Part shown: in pieces, positions 1 to 10,908 of the stretch
Layout: every line of letters starts with the position of its first letter
Position numbering within the stretch: the first letter of the stretch is position 1
Assembly: GCA_031769625.1 (NCBI GenBank)
Contig: JAUIMM010000686.1
Location: 2,626,001 to 2,690,000, forward strand
DNA: 64,000 nt
Reading direction: 5' to 3'
From: Taudactylus pleione
Lineage: Eukaryota; Chordata; Amphibia; Anura; Myobatrachidae
The notes under the pieces: generated by a model
The model's database searches: none
What the model was told of the DNA's origin: nothing
What the model saw: the letters and a program-made list of their open reading frames with translations, nothing else
Program-made: the position numbers and the translations under genes

Positions 1-132
1 CTATAGAAACATATATCATTTCTAAAGTATTTCTCCATCTTTCCAGCCATGGAATCTTTAAGGTGACCTATATCCTTGACTTAGTGTAGTTGTGATTAGA
101 CAATCTAATGCAGAATCTACTTTGAGTACATA

Positions 133-595
133 GGGGCTGATTCAGTATTGCACATATGTGTAATGCCGCAGACTCCCGATTTTCAGGAATCTGCGTGCAT
201 ACGACCGGTCCTGTGTGATCGCACGCAGCACTTTGTATGCCTCTGATTGACAGGCAGAGGCATTTAAGGGGTGAGGACAGCTGGAGTTCCCAGAAACGGG
301 GACGTGTCTGCCCCGCTTTCCGGGAGTGGCAAGGCCAGGGGCTGCGTACATGGAAGCAGTTTCCTGGCTTCGCAAGCCGGCCAGTCTGAGTAAGCCTGAG
401 CTTACTCAGCTGGCTGTCGCCCTGGCGCCATCCTCCTTCACGACCAATGGGCGTGATGGTGGTCGCAGTGCTGGGATCGCAAATGCATCAGGGGGGTGTC
501 AAACACCACTTGCAGCATTTGCATATTAGCAAGGACGGCATTGCAAAGCTGCCTGTGTACAGCTTTGCAATTCCGTCCTAAGCTGAATCCCCCCC
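133..595. repeat. Foldback-type element with GATTCAG ends
   Basis: The two ends are roughly inverted: GGGGCTGATTCAG at the left and AGCTGAATCCCCC at the right. Inside, 531-580 forms a near-perfect hairpin, a 20-bp stem with one mismatch around GCAAAGCTG/CAGCTTTGC. There is no convincing open frame. This is consistent with a short non-autonomous DNA transposon. A related end (TACTGAATCAGGCCCC) lies near 31635. No target-site duplication is obvious, so the boundaries are approximate. Confidence 0.5.
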
Positions 596-1096
596 ACCAG
601 GCATGTCACTACTAGACCACCAGGGACATTTTATCAACATTCTAAACATGTTGGTGTGACCTTATGAATCCTGACAAAATTAAACCTATTTCAGCAAACT
701 ATGCCTAACTATAAACAACCCCTTGATAGGCCTTACAGTGAATGTGTGTCCTTCAGGTTTTTGCAGGCAAGTTCCAACTCATGCTGCCAACTACAATAAT
801 ACCAGTGATGCAGAAGTGCCTTTGATTGTCTCCAAGCTCGTCTTTGTGCATTCATTCTTCACTATAACAGCAGGGGAAAATGCAGTGGGAACATTTTAAA
901 CATTAAATAAGACCTGAAGTAGTGTCTACTACATACTTTATGTAGCAGAAAACAGTCCCTGGATTATATTCTTTGTCCTTTTGATCAGTCCAAAGTAAGT
1001 CGCACTGAGATCTTATAAGGATTTCCCTGTCTAACCTCTGTCTTGCTTAGCTGAAGATGAAAAAAAAGTAAAGGAAGCTAGGGAGAAGATGGTCTA
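596..1096. other. Unannotated intergenic stretch
   Basis: AT-rich unique-looking sequence. I see no supported gene, RNA or repeat boundary in it. Confidence 0.4.
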
Positions 1097-1485
1097 AATC
1101 CCGGCGTGGTACTAATGACAGGCGTCGAAATCCCGATGCCTGTTATTAGACCTACGCCGGCAGCCCGACACCCGGCTTACCGATCGAAGGTAAGCCAGGC
1201 GCGGACAGCCACGGGGAGGAGAGGGTTAGGTTAGGGGGCTCCCGGGGTGGACGTAGGGTTAGGCTAGGGGAAGGGGGGTTAGGGTTAGGCACCCCCAGGG
1301 GAAGGTTAAGGTTGGACACCTCCCCGTGAGACTTAGCGTCAGGCTGCGGGGAAGGGGAGGTTAGGTTGAAGATCCCGAATGTCAAAATGTAAGTATTAAC
1401 TAACCCTATTCTACCCCCTAACCCTGCCTTAGAGGTGCCTAACCCTAACTCCCCCCCCCCCCAAGTGCCTAACCCTAACTCCCCT
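1097..1485. repeat. GC-rich dispersed repeat with CTAACCCT-like tracts
   Basis: The left part carries CGACGCCGG-like words (CCTACGCCGGCAGCCCGACA). The rest alternates TTAGGTTAGGG and GTGCCTAACCCTAAC tracts. The same combination recurs at 42636-42880, which marks it as an interspersed family. The tracts resemble telomere repeats but are irregular and separated by other sequence, so this is not a telomere. There is no credible coding potential. Confidence 0.5.
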
Positions 1486-2128
1486 CTAAGTATTCCTTAT
1501 ACTAATTACTCACTTGTAAGCTTGTGTCATCCTTAGTTATTCTTCACTGTATTATATTTATTCTAGGATGCCTCTTGTTTCCATGGTTTATTTGTATATT
1601 AACTGTCAATTGCAGCTTCTGTGTCTGTCTGTAAAGGGGAGGTGGCAAGATAGTAACTTAATCAAGACCCATAAAAAAAAAAAAATTATCTTAAGTGATG
1701 GGTAAATGTTCCATTTTGGAATTGTGTAATAGAAAACCACCAAGGGCAGCCCAGGTAATGACAGAACAATTGAAGTATAGTAAACTTTTTTGCCATTTAT
1801 CTAAGATCATCACTATTGGATGGTTTATTGTACATGGATATTCTCTTAAATTCCATGAGCTACATCATCACAGTCTTAATTTCTGAGCACATCAATGTCC
1901 TTTTAAACCAAATTAATAAATGCCCTAATTCTGGCCTAATTTGATTGACATCATGAAGTGTGAGCAAACAAAGGTCTAATACCAGATTCTCCCTTACCAG
2001 TCATATACCCTCTCTAAAATGGCCACCAGGGGTTTAAAATGTAACAAAAGCAATTCTCTAAAGTATTGATAGATGTCACATGTTTTTCCTTGAACCAGGA
2101 ATATGTAGAAAGAAAAATAACACCATAG
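1486..2128. other. Unannotated intergenic stretch
   Basis: AT-rich sequence with an A-run at about 1673-1685. A 63-codon frame at 1695-1886 has no recognisable features. No gene can be supported. Confidence 0.4.
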
Positions 2129-2949
2129 GCCCGTATTCAATTAGTTTCGCGTACGCGATAAAGTTTTGCCTACATCGTGTATTTTAACCGCGGAAACTTA
2201 TTGTGCGCATACCAGCGATTCACCCTATTCAATTCCAAAAGACGCGAAAACGCAGACATGCGAAGACAGAACAGGCGGAAAGTGGTGTCTGAATTGGGGA
2301 AATCAGCCTGAACCCCCCAAAAAGATGCGGAAACATTGGGGATCAATGTAGTAGTGCCCGATTAGCCCTGACAAAACAGTTTGGGGTACATAAGTTTGCA
2401 CAATTGCCTCTACTTAGCGTCTCTGCACAAGTGGTGAAGAATAGCATTAAGCAGTATTTTTAGGAGAAAATATGTAGCCCTGTCAAATTTGGGGTACTTG
2501 AAAATGGGTGCAAGCATATTTAAAAGTTGCTAAAGTGAAGTTATAAGAAACTTAAAAAATGCACCTTCAGCAAACACCTGCAATAAAAAAAAAAACACCT
2601 CACCCATACTTGCAGACCCCCCAAAAGTATATTTTGTTTGTACCCACACTTTGCACTTTTTTGCCCCCATTTTCAAAGTGCTTTTTGGGTATTTCCTCAC
2701 TTTTTGGGGGGTTTTTTTGACGCAGTTATCCTTTGGGGGGCTGTCCCCAAGGGTGCTAAGTGGTTTCCGAACCTTTACTCCGCTATATAGCGATTTTGCA
2801 CTTTTTTTTTTTCTCCACCTATTCATTGGCAAATCTTTTTCGCCTATTACATTACATTGCATTTTTGCGTACGCGAAAAGTGTTTGCAACTGAATACGGA
2901 GATACTTTTTAGCGGATCTTGGCTTTTCGCTCCGAATGGAATACGGTTC
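2129..2949. repeat. Long foldback element, TTTCGCGTACGCGA family, copy 1
   Basis: The ends are inverted versions of CCGTATTCAATTAG with adjacent CGCGTACGCGA motifs (2131-2160 against about 2865-2945). A segment near 2480-2530 (TCAAATTTGGGGTAC, then GCAAGCATATTT) recurs reverse-complemented at about 56300-56355 in the element at 55847-56704. The two are therefore copies of one family in opposite orientations. No transposase frame is visible, which suggests a non-autonomous DNA transposon. The 119-codon frame on the reverse strand (2530-2889) is low complexity and is not treated as a gene. Confidence 0.6.
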
Positions 2950-4040
2950 ATAGTGTTATATGTTCAGGCATAGTGCAATTTCTTTGTCTGGATGAATTAT
3001 ACTACTTCCCTATAGTTGGGAACAAATTTAGTATGAAACTCGTTTGAGTGGTAAGTTTCAGATCCCCTCTAATTGATATTTAGATGTTTGTTTGTTTGTA
3101 AGGTAAGTTGTAGTGTGCTAGAACACTCACCCTTGACAGGAAAGAAAAACAATGAACTGTAGCTTTAGTATAAAGAAGCTAATACATTTTATTCACATTT
3201 AGGACACAAAAAAAATATCATACAACAAGGTTCTGTCGACTTTACCAGAGTCCAATGAAAATATGGGCGGTGGTTTAAATGTTGGGAGTCCAGAATCTTC
3301 AAAGGCTCCACACACATCGAGAAACTGGTACTGCCAATCTTAGAATGGTTATACCTAACCCAAAGCATTTCAGGACAGTGGCCCTTTTGTCAAGGCATAT
3401 TTCTTTATACATATTCCTGGTTCGAGGAAAAGCATGTGATGTGTATTAATACTTGAGAGAACTGTTTTTTTTGTTTTTTTTTTATTATAGTTTACACCCC
3501 CGTTGTCCATTTTAGAAAGCACCATTCTGACACACCACCTTCCTTTATATACTACTGTATGTGTTAGCTGCCATTAACCTAAGTGTTTTAATTGTGCAGC
3601 TAGGAAGCCCCTGGCGGATTCTAAGAGGTGGGGAAATGCGTCAAGGAGCTTTTTTGTTTCACAGCAAGCCGGTAATTTGTGTCCCTGATCCAGGATGGTC
3701 TCTTGGTGGTGGCTGATGTGGAAAAGTGTTTATCTTTCCGTGAAGTTTCACTGTATGGGCTTACCAGCAGCTGCGAGGTAAACATATGCCATGCTACAAG
3801 CTAGAACCCAAAGGATACTTTTATTGCTGGCTGATCAGAACTTTGAACCAAGTTTAATTTTCTGTATTTTTTATTTTTTTGCATGGATAAGTATTGGACA
3901 CAAACACTGGATTTAAGTGATATGATAATTGCATTCTACTACTATAGAGACTTTGTGAATTAACAGCATGTGAAAATTATTTGTTGGTTGCCTTTAAGTT
4001 CGACTTATCTGATTAGTACATGCATGAAGAACCAACTAAT
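2950..4040. other. Unannotated intergenic stretch
   Basis: AT-rich sequence with T-runs near 3467-3483. No open frame, RNA gene or defined repeat boundary can be supported. Confidence 0.4.
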
Positions 4041-4195
4041 TTCTTCTTCGGGGTCCATAGGGATCCACAGAGATACCATGGGGATATTATGGTTTGAAGA
4101 CCAGGCACCAAACCGTTAAAGCTTCTGCTCCCAGAATGCCCAGGTCCTTCCCCATATATACCCCGCCCCTAGCCAAAGGACTTCAGTTGTTCGTT
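4041..4195 (+). repeat. Left inverted terminal repeat of DIRS copy 1
   Basis: Contains CCATGGGGATATTATGG, CAGGCACCAAAC and TATATACCCCGCCCC. All recur inverted at 9590-9735. The TATATA plus GC-box arrangement (about 4154-4170) could act as the element's promoter (inference). Confidence 0.85.
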
Positions 4196-5056
4196 TGGTG
4201 CGGCAGGATCAAGATGCACCTTTGTAACAAGAGACTGCTCTGGCAGTCCTAAGCTTTTATTTTATATTTTATTTTCTTATGTTTGAGTCAGCCATACTCA
4301 ACGTCTGTATTAAGTCGCAGATAATGCAACTCCATCTACCTCCGCTTGGCTGCAACATCAGTGCTGGTGATTTCGGCGTTTCGCGGCTGAGCATAGCTAG
4401 TAGCAATGCTGAGACCTGGACTGCACTGGATGTTTGGAGATGTCTGATAAGACGATTCCTCACTAATGAGGAATCTCGCGCGGCAGTCCTTGCTTTTGGT
4501 GTCAGAGACGCACCAGAAGCTGCTGCTGTCAGGGCCCGGGATTGTCCGCGTCCTCACTACACTAGTTGGGGCCTTATCGTCTGATGTTGGGGGTCAGCAG
4601 CAGACGCTTCTGCCGCAAGGCCAGCGTACCCAGCTGGTTAACGCAGCCTAGGGGAGGTAGGAGCTCCCCTGACCCAGACGCAGTCCCTACGAAGGGTTTA
4701 GCATGTCTGGGCTGCTCTACCTACCCTCCACGTGGACACTCACGGTCCATGCTCAGTGCGCCCTCTAGCTGTGGTGTTGGGGGGGTCTAGGTTAGTCTCC
4801 TTGTATACCTCTCCCTTGGTTAAGGTATATGGTGCTCTATGTCCTACCATTACTTTGCGTTGCTGTAGTTGATTTAGAGCCGATTGTTTGCTAGCTGCTA
4901 ATTGATGCTGTCTTTTATTGCTAAATCTGCCAATTATAACTATCACTGTTTTCTCTCCATCCTTTTTGGGTGGAGGTTTCTTTCTGAGTACTTCACATTC
5001 AATTAAGATTTTGTGAAGGCTGTCACATAACATTGCAATTATTGCCTTTATTGACC

Positions 5057-6330
5057 ATGTCAAAAGATAAAGGGAAACAGGAGGGGGAGCAGCCTGTGCT
5101 GGTTCTATGTAAGTCATGTACAGCTTGTGTGTCCTCTCAGAACGTAAAGGATGGTTTGTGTGTTGTTATAAAGAGTCACCTCACCAATCCAGTCTACCTG
5201 TCCCTGGACAAGAACCATCGTGGGTTTCCTCTTTGTCCCAGGTTATGATGAAGGTTGTGGAACGTATGGCTGCTCCTATGATGCTTCCTTGGATGGGGTG
5301 TGCACAGTATACTATGGTTGTACCTCCTATGCATCCTTCATGGATGGCACCATCTGATGTTGATAACAGACCAGTAGTGACTTAAGCGCAAGTTATCTTT
5401 TTATCAGTCTGCCCAACATATGGATTCAGACACATCATCAGAATCAGATGATGCACAGGGTTCCTCTCCAGGATCTTGCTCTGGGGAGGAGAATCATCTG
5501 TCCACAATGGATGTTCCTTCTTTGGTGAGGGTGGTTAAATCAGTCCTACATATTCAGGATGATGAACCAGCTCATAGTAAGAAAGGCTCCAATGTTTAAT
5601 CGCCACCGGAGGGTGGTCAAAACGGAGTTCCCTGTATCTGAACAGCTTACAGGGCTTATTGAGGAGGCATGGGGTAACCCCGATAAATTGTTTTATGTGA
5701 ATCAAAGAATAACATCATTGTATCCGTTCCCTCCTTCTGTATGTACTAAATGGGAAATACCTCCTACTGTGGGTGCTCATGTAACACATTTAATCAGAAA
5801 TGCTACATTGCCTATTCCAGATCAGCATCTTTGCTGAAGGAGTCCACAGATGGAAAGATTGAAGCCGGTCTTAAGGAAATATTTTTGTCATTTGGAGCGG
5901 TTACTTGTCCAGCTATGACTGGAGCCTGGGTAGCCAAAGCTGTTGAAGAATGGATAAGGGTATTGGAGAACTCACTACCAAATGCTACCAGAGAACAGAT
6001 GATGAATATCTCCCACATATGGGAAGCAGCTTCCTATCTGGGAGGGGCTGCAGTGGATGCTGGAATTTTAGCTTCTAGGGCATCAATAGTGGCACGTAGG
6101 GCCCTATGATTAAGATCTTGGAAAGTTGATACAGGATCCAAAGAGGGTGCTAGAAGTCTTACCTTTCTATGGAAAGGTACTTTTTGGAGCAGAGTTGGAT
6201 AATAATATTACTACTCTGGCGGCTTCAAAATCTGCACGTCTGCCATCTACGCCAAAGACTAGATCTAGGCAGATTTATTTTCAGTCCTTCCATCCTCGGA
6301 CGAGCAGAGGAACAGTCTTCCTCTAGACCA
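5057..6330 (+). pseudogene. Gag-like ORF1 of DIRS copy 1 (broken)
   Basis: The frame opens with MSKDKGKQEGEQP at 5057. It carries a CKSC-type cysteine pair, which in copy 3 is a fuller zinc-ribbon-like CRRC...CGRC. It then breaks into pieces in different frames: 5559-5837, with KWEIPPTVGAHVTHLIRNAT, and 5750-6109, with GAVTCPAMTGAWVAKAVEEW. The same blocks appear in order in copies 2 and 3, so they were once one protein. DIRS ORF1 is thought to be a Gag-like nucleic-acid-binding protein. That role is inferred from position, because the sequence itself has no strong domain signature. Several frameshifts and a stop after RRAL make it non-functional. Confidence 0.75.
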
Positions 6331-6389
6331 ACTAGTTTCGCAGGTCTAGGCGACAAACTAAGATGTCTGGCCCGGCAAGACGTCCAACT

Positions 6390-8345
6390 TCTAAGCTGGA
6401 CAACAGGTCCTCGGCCTGATGGAGCGGGCCTCCTCCTGGGGGATCCCAGGGTGGGAGACAGACTTCTTCAGTTTGCGGATTATTGGCATCAGACAACTAC
6501 AGATGCCTGGTTCCGAGAAGTGGTCTCTCAGGGGTATGCCCTCACTTTCAGGAGACATCCCCACCAGAAGTTTTTTTGCACAAATCGTCCATCAGATGCA
6601 ATCAAGGCCTTGGCCTTCAGGAAGCCATTCACTCCTGCTGCAGGCGGGGATAATAATTCTGGTTCCTGTGTCTCAACAGGGAAGTGATTAATATTCCAAT
6701 CTGTTTCTGGTTCAAAAACCGAATGGGACTTATCGCCCTATACTAATCCTAAAAACCCTCAACAAGTTTATCAATGTACCCAAGTTTCGTAAGGAAACTC
6801 TCCGGTCAATTATTCAATGGAACCAGGGGAGTACATGGTTTCTCTGGACATTCAGGACGTATATCTGCATGTTCCTATTATACCATCCCACCAACAATTC
6901 TTACGGTTTGCTGTCCTTCAGTAACATTACCAATTTCTGGCTCTCCCCTTTGGCCTAGCTACAGCTCCCCGGGTATTTACCAAAATAATGGCAGTCATGA
7001 CAGCCTATCTCAGGCGTAAGGGAGTTAGAATTCTGCCATATCTGGACAACCTTCTGATATTAGGACAGACTCCAGTTATGTTACAAAACCATCTTCAAAT
7101 GACCATAACCTGCCTACAAAGGCACGGCTGGATAATCAATTGGAAGAAATTGTCACTTTCTCCAACACAGCAGATGGTACATCTGGGAGCATTTCTGGAT
7201 TCTCGGGCACAAAGAGTGTTTCTGCAAGAGGACAAGATTGTGGATCTATCATTGCAAATATGCAACCTGCTAAGCAAGCAAAGGGTATCCAGTCTTTTAC
7301 CAATGCAGGTCCTGGGATTGATGGCATCCACCTTCGACATGCTGGGGTATGCTCAGTTCCATTCCAGTCCTCTACAAAGATTGATTCTCTCCAGGTGGAA
7401 CAACCAGCATCATCTTATAAGGTCTCAGAGGATCCTTCTCACTCCAGAGGATAGTCACTCCCTCCTGTGGTGGCTGAGAAAGGATCATCTAAAGAAAGGC
7501 GACCATTATGGATTCCAAATTGGGTGCTTCTTACCACGGACACCAGCCTTCGCGGATGGGGGACAGTGACAAGTCATAATACCTTTCAGGGAAGATGGAC
7601 AAATCAAGAAAGTCATCTGCCAATAAATATTCTGGAACTGCGTATAGTATACAGAGCTCTTGCTATGGCACAGGACCTGCTCCAGGGTAGGCCGGTCCAA
7701 GTCCAACAATGTGACTACAGTGACTTACCTCACAGTGACTTACCTCAATCATCAGGGAGGCACAAGAAGTTATGCAGCTATGAAGGAAGTGACAAAGATT
7801 CTGATTTGGGCAGAACGTCATATTCTGGATATCTCTGGACAATATTGAGACCAGGAGTACTCAATTGGGAAGCAGACTTCCTAAGTCGCCAGGACATATA
7901 CGCCAGAGAGTGGTCTCTCCATCCAGGAGTGTTTCAGCTCCTGATAAACAAATTGGGTCTACCAGAGATAGATCTCATGGCGTCATGCCACTACCACAAG
8001 TTCCCCAGTTACGGGTCCAGGTCCAGAGACCCATCAGCAGCCTTCATGGATGCACTGGCAGTAAGATGGGATTTCAAGTTGGTGTATCTCTTTCCTCCAG
8101 TTTCTCTACTCCCTAGAGTTCTCAGAAAATTTAAGCAGGAAGGCGGAATGGTAATACTGGTGGCTCTGGCTTGGCCCAGATGTCATTGATTCACCGACAT
8201 CCAGAATCTGTCCATAGACTGTCCATACCCTCTTCCTCTATGGCAGCAGGATCTGCTAACGCAGGGTACCTGCCGACATCCGGACTTACCTTGTCTGGCT
8301 TTGACGTCGTGGCTCTTGAATTTTCCATCCTAAGAGCAAAAGTTT
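6390..8345 (+). pseudogene. Reverse transcriptase, RNase H and methyltransferase-like ORF of DIRS copy 1 (broken)
   Basis: The reverse-transcriptase core runs from GDPRVGDRLLQFADYW (about 6440) through KPNGTYRPIL (about 6717) to the catalytic box ILPYLDNLLIL (about 7031-7063). The box reads YLDN rather than YLDD. RNase H follows, with TTDTSLRGWGTV (about 7531) and NILELR (about 7627). A methyltransferase-like segment contains LNWEADFLSRQ (about 7861) and KFKQEGGMVILVALAWPR (about 8130). The piece at 6988-7569 is the longest intact stretch. A small tandem duplication (CTCACAGTGACTTAC repeated, about 7725-7745) disrupts RNase H. Frame changes near 6690, 6980 and 7560 show it is a pseudogene. 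Confidence 0.85.
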
Positions 8346-9290
8346 TTTCCAGTTCTATAATTCAAACAATTAGGGCATGGAAGCCTGCCTCTGCCCACAT
8401 CTCTTACAGAATTTGGTATTCTTTTGGTCAATGGTGTTCCCATAGTAAGTATGATCCTAAGATATTCAGGATTTCGAGGGTACTGGCTTTTCTTTAGGCA
8501 GGATTAGACAAAGGTCTATGCCTGGTCACTTTGAGAGTGCAGTGTCAGCCTGGTTCCAGAAGAAGATTGCTTCATTACCAGATCTTAGTATTTTTTCCCA
8601 AGGAGTTTTGCAAATTCAGTCTCCATTTTTTCCACCGGTAGCTCTGTGGGATTTGTCTTTGGTTCTTAAGGGACTAAAAACTTCCCCATTTCAACCTTTG
8701 GACTCTGTGGATTTGAAGTAGTTAACAGCACACTCTCTCTTTGTTCTTGCTATTTCTTCTGCTCGCAGTCTCTCTGATTTGGCATCACTCCCCATTTTTG
8801 ATTTTTCACCAGGATAAAGCTGTTCTTCGTGCAAGGGAGGTTACCTTCCTAAGGTAGTGTTCAATTTTCATGTGAATGAAGAAATTGTTGTTCCAGCTTT
8901 GCAGGCTCCAGACCTTTCTGTAGGTGAAACCTCCATGGATGTAGTTTGTGCTCTCCGTATCTATGTGGAGCGTACAAACCCTATTAGAAAATCAGATGCT
9001 CTTTTTGTATTACTGTATATGGTTTTCACAAACGAGGATGGCCAGCTAATAAACAGACTCTGGTGAGATGGCTATACATGATTATCTCTCAGGCGTACAC
9101 AGAGGCTGATCTCCCTGTCCCAAGCATGGTGACAGCGCATTCTACTCTGTCTGTAGGGCCATCGTGGCCATTTATTCGTGGTGCCCCACTGAACATTTGT
9201 GTAAGGCAGGCATATGGTTTTCTGTCCACCCTTTTTTTTCAGGTTTTATGCCTTTTTCAGGTTTTTTTGCCTCTCAGGATGCTTCCTTGG
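8120..9290 (+). pseudogene. Tyrosine recombinase ORF of DIRS copy 1 (broken)
   Basis: This frame overlaps the end of the preceding ORF. The N-terminal part (8171-8497) contains FDVVALEFSILRAKVFSSS and YRIWYSFGQWCSHSKYDP. The catalytic part follows the block PPVALWDLSLVLKGLK (about 8631). DIRS recombinases use an Arg-His-Arg-Tyr set. Here the first arginine context reads ARSLSD, where copy 2 has ARRVSD. The His-x-x-Arg block reads HSTL, so the second arginine is lost. Together with stops after LAFL and elsewhere, this indicates a dead integrase. Confidence 0.75.
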
Positions 9291-9349
9291 GCAATGAGTT
9301 CTCCTTTCTGCTCAGGAGCATCTCCCACCCTAGGGGAACTGCTTTAGGG

Positions 9350-9455
9350 ATATCCCCATTGTATCCCTGTGGATCCCTACGGACCCTGAATAAGAAAATT
9401 AGAGTTATGGTAGACTTACCTAGATAACTCCTTTTCTTAGAGGTCCACAGGGCAC
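9350..9455 (+). repeat. Internal complementary region of DIRS copy 1
   Basis: The first half (9350-9398; ATCCCTGTGGATCCCTACGG) is the complement of the outer left terminus at 4041-4090. The second half (9397-9455; AGAGTTATGGTAGACTTACC) is the complement of the outermost right extension at about 9725-9773. In DIRS biology this region is proposed to align the two ends of the cDNA so that it can be circularised. Confidence 0.85.
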
Positions 9456-9589
9456 CCACCCTGACGCACCTGGCTTCATTGGGTTATATTCTTTTGGTCA
9501 CCAATTCCCTCATCTTATGTTAGAGTGTCTCTGGTGTACGATTGTTCTTCCTTCTCCTCTTTCGTTCTCATGCCCTAAGTCTTGTTAAC

Positions 9590-9773
9590 TAAACTGAAGT
9601 CCTATGGCTAGGGGCGGGGTATATATGGGGAAGGACCCGAGGCATTCTGGGAGCAGAAGCTTAACTGTTTGGTGCCTGGTCTTCCAACCATAATATCCCC
9701 ATGGTATCCCTGTGGACCCTATGGACCTCGAAGAAAAGGAGTTATCTAGGTAAGTCTACCATAACTCTAATTT
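9590..9773 (+). repeat. Right inverted terminal repeat of DIRS copy 1 with outer extension
   Basis: Inverted copy of 4041-4195: GGGGCGGGGTATATATGGGG near 9610 and AACTGTTTGGTGCCTGG near 9663. It is followed by an extension (about 9727-9773) containing AGGTAAGTCTACCATAAC, which is absent from the left repeat but present in the internal complementary region. Confidence 0.85.
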
Positions 9774-10509
9774 CAATACTGCAGTGATTAATATCTTATG
9801 TGAGCTATTTATATTTTATTTGATTTTATAATCAATGTGTTTTTATTTTACTACACCGCCCATGTGTTGTAATATTTTCATTTAATGTGTATTAAATAAA
9901 TGAACTCTGACAAACATATTTTAGACTGGATATTCAACTGCAAAGTTGTATGCCCAAAGGATGTGGACATCTACAATTTACACCAACCTTATTAACATGG
10001 AGCTATTTATCTTGCGCATCTTCTCAGAAACCAATTAGAAAAAGTGAGAATATTTTTTTTCTCCAGATCCTTCAGTACTTATCTCAATATTTCCTGTTTC
10101 CATATTTCATAGGCATGCTTGGAAAACGATTAAGAGCAGATCTGGGACTTATAGAGAAAGTAGACTTGTCCCTCTATATATTAGTGGTCGTATAAATTAG
10201 AGCAATAACTATTACCATCGTATAAGCACTCACACCTACCCTATACTAGGTGAAAGAGATCCATCTGAAATAGATGTCCTCTTGGAAGACACACAACTCA
10301 GAATAGTTCACATCTCTAGATGTATGTCCATGACACCCCCATCAGATGGTTTTTCTTGTGAGAATGCCCAGTTAGCACTCAATGACACACACTATAATAA
10401 TATACCATATCGCCTAGAGTAAAGTTGGAAAGTTGATGGAGCCAATGGGACTTTTAATAATAAACATGGCAGAATGTGACGAGACAGGTTTTCAATGGCC
10501 CAACTAATA
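9774..10509. other. Unannotated intergenic stretch
   Basis: AT-rich sequence. An 81-codon frame (9950-10195) has no recognisable domain, and no gene can be supported. Confidence 0.4.
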
Positions 10510-10908
10510 GGCTATTTCACACACGCTGGTTTTCACCGGCCAGCAGAACCCGTACAAAGCCGGACTTATTTTGCCAACAATCAGTGCCTTTCACATGCAA
10601 CAGCTTTGAGAAGTTTTTAATGTTGTGGTTAGTTATTTTAATGTAGCAGGCATGCGTAGCAGCAGATGGAGTAGTGGGCAGGTACAAGCTCAGAAAAGCT
10701 GGTGTGTGTGAAAGCAAACATTGCAAATTGTGCTTCACTGACTTGCAGTGACGGCACAGCAGCAGTCCTTGTCAGTGGATATTCCAGGCTGTAAAACGGC
10801 AACTGTGCTGTGTCTGTGCCGTCTGAAAGAACCAATCTGTTTACATACTTTATTAAAATTACTACATGGCAAAAAACTAGCAGGTGTAAACCGGCGTGTG
10901 AAATAGCC
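10510..10908. repeat. Short inverted-repeat DNA element (GGCTATTTCACAC ends)
   Basis: The left end GGCTATTTCACACACGCTGG and right end CCGGCGTGTGAAATAGCC are inverted matches over about 30 bp, extending into GTTTTCACCGGC and GGTGTAAACCGG. At 399 bp it has no credible coding capacity. It is a non-autonomous DNA transposon candidate of undetermined superfamily. Confidence 0.65.

Larger units (their letters stand above)
4041..9773 (+). mobile_element. DIRS-type tyrosine-recombinase retrotransposon, copy 1 (full span, decayed)
   Basis: The element is bounded by inverted terminal repeats: 4041-4195 matches the reverse complement of about 9590-9735. The right repeat carries an extra outer extension of about 40 bp. 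Between them, in order, lie a gag-like region, reverse transcriptase, RNase H, a methyltransferase-like region and a tyrosine recombinase. An internal complementary region at 9350-9455 matches both termini. This layout is the hallmark of DIRS elements, which integrate through a circular intermediate and make no target duplication. None is seen here. Every coding region carries stops or frameshifts, so this copy is inactive. Confidence 0.9.

Noticed and set aside
1230..1480. Possible interstitial telomere (CCCTAA-like tracts)
   Set aside because: Units are irregular (CTAACCCTAACTCCCC, GGGTTAGGCACC) and interrupted. A dispersed repeat explains them better.
2530..2893. Opposing frames of 119 and 80 codons
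   Set aside because: They lie inside a foldback element and are dominated by A/T homopolymers.
4740..5117. 125-codon reverse-strand frame at the 5' end of DIRS copy 1
   Set aside because: Antisense shadow of the element leader; not conserved in copies 2 or 3.
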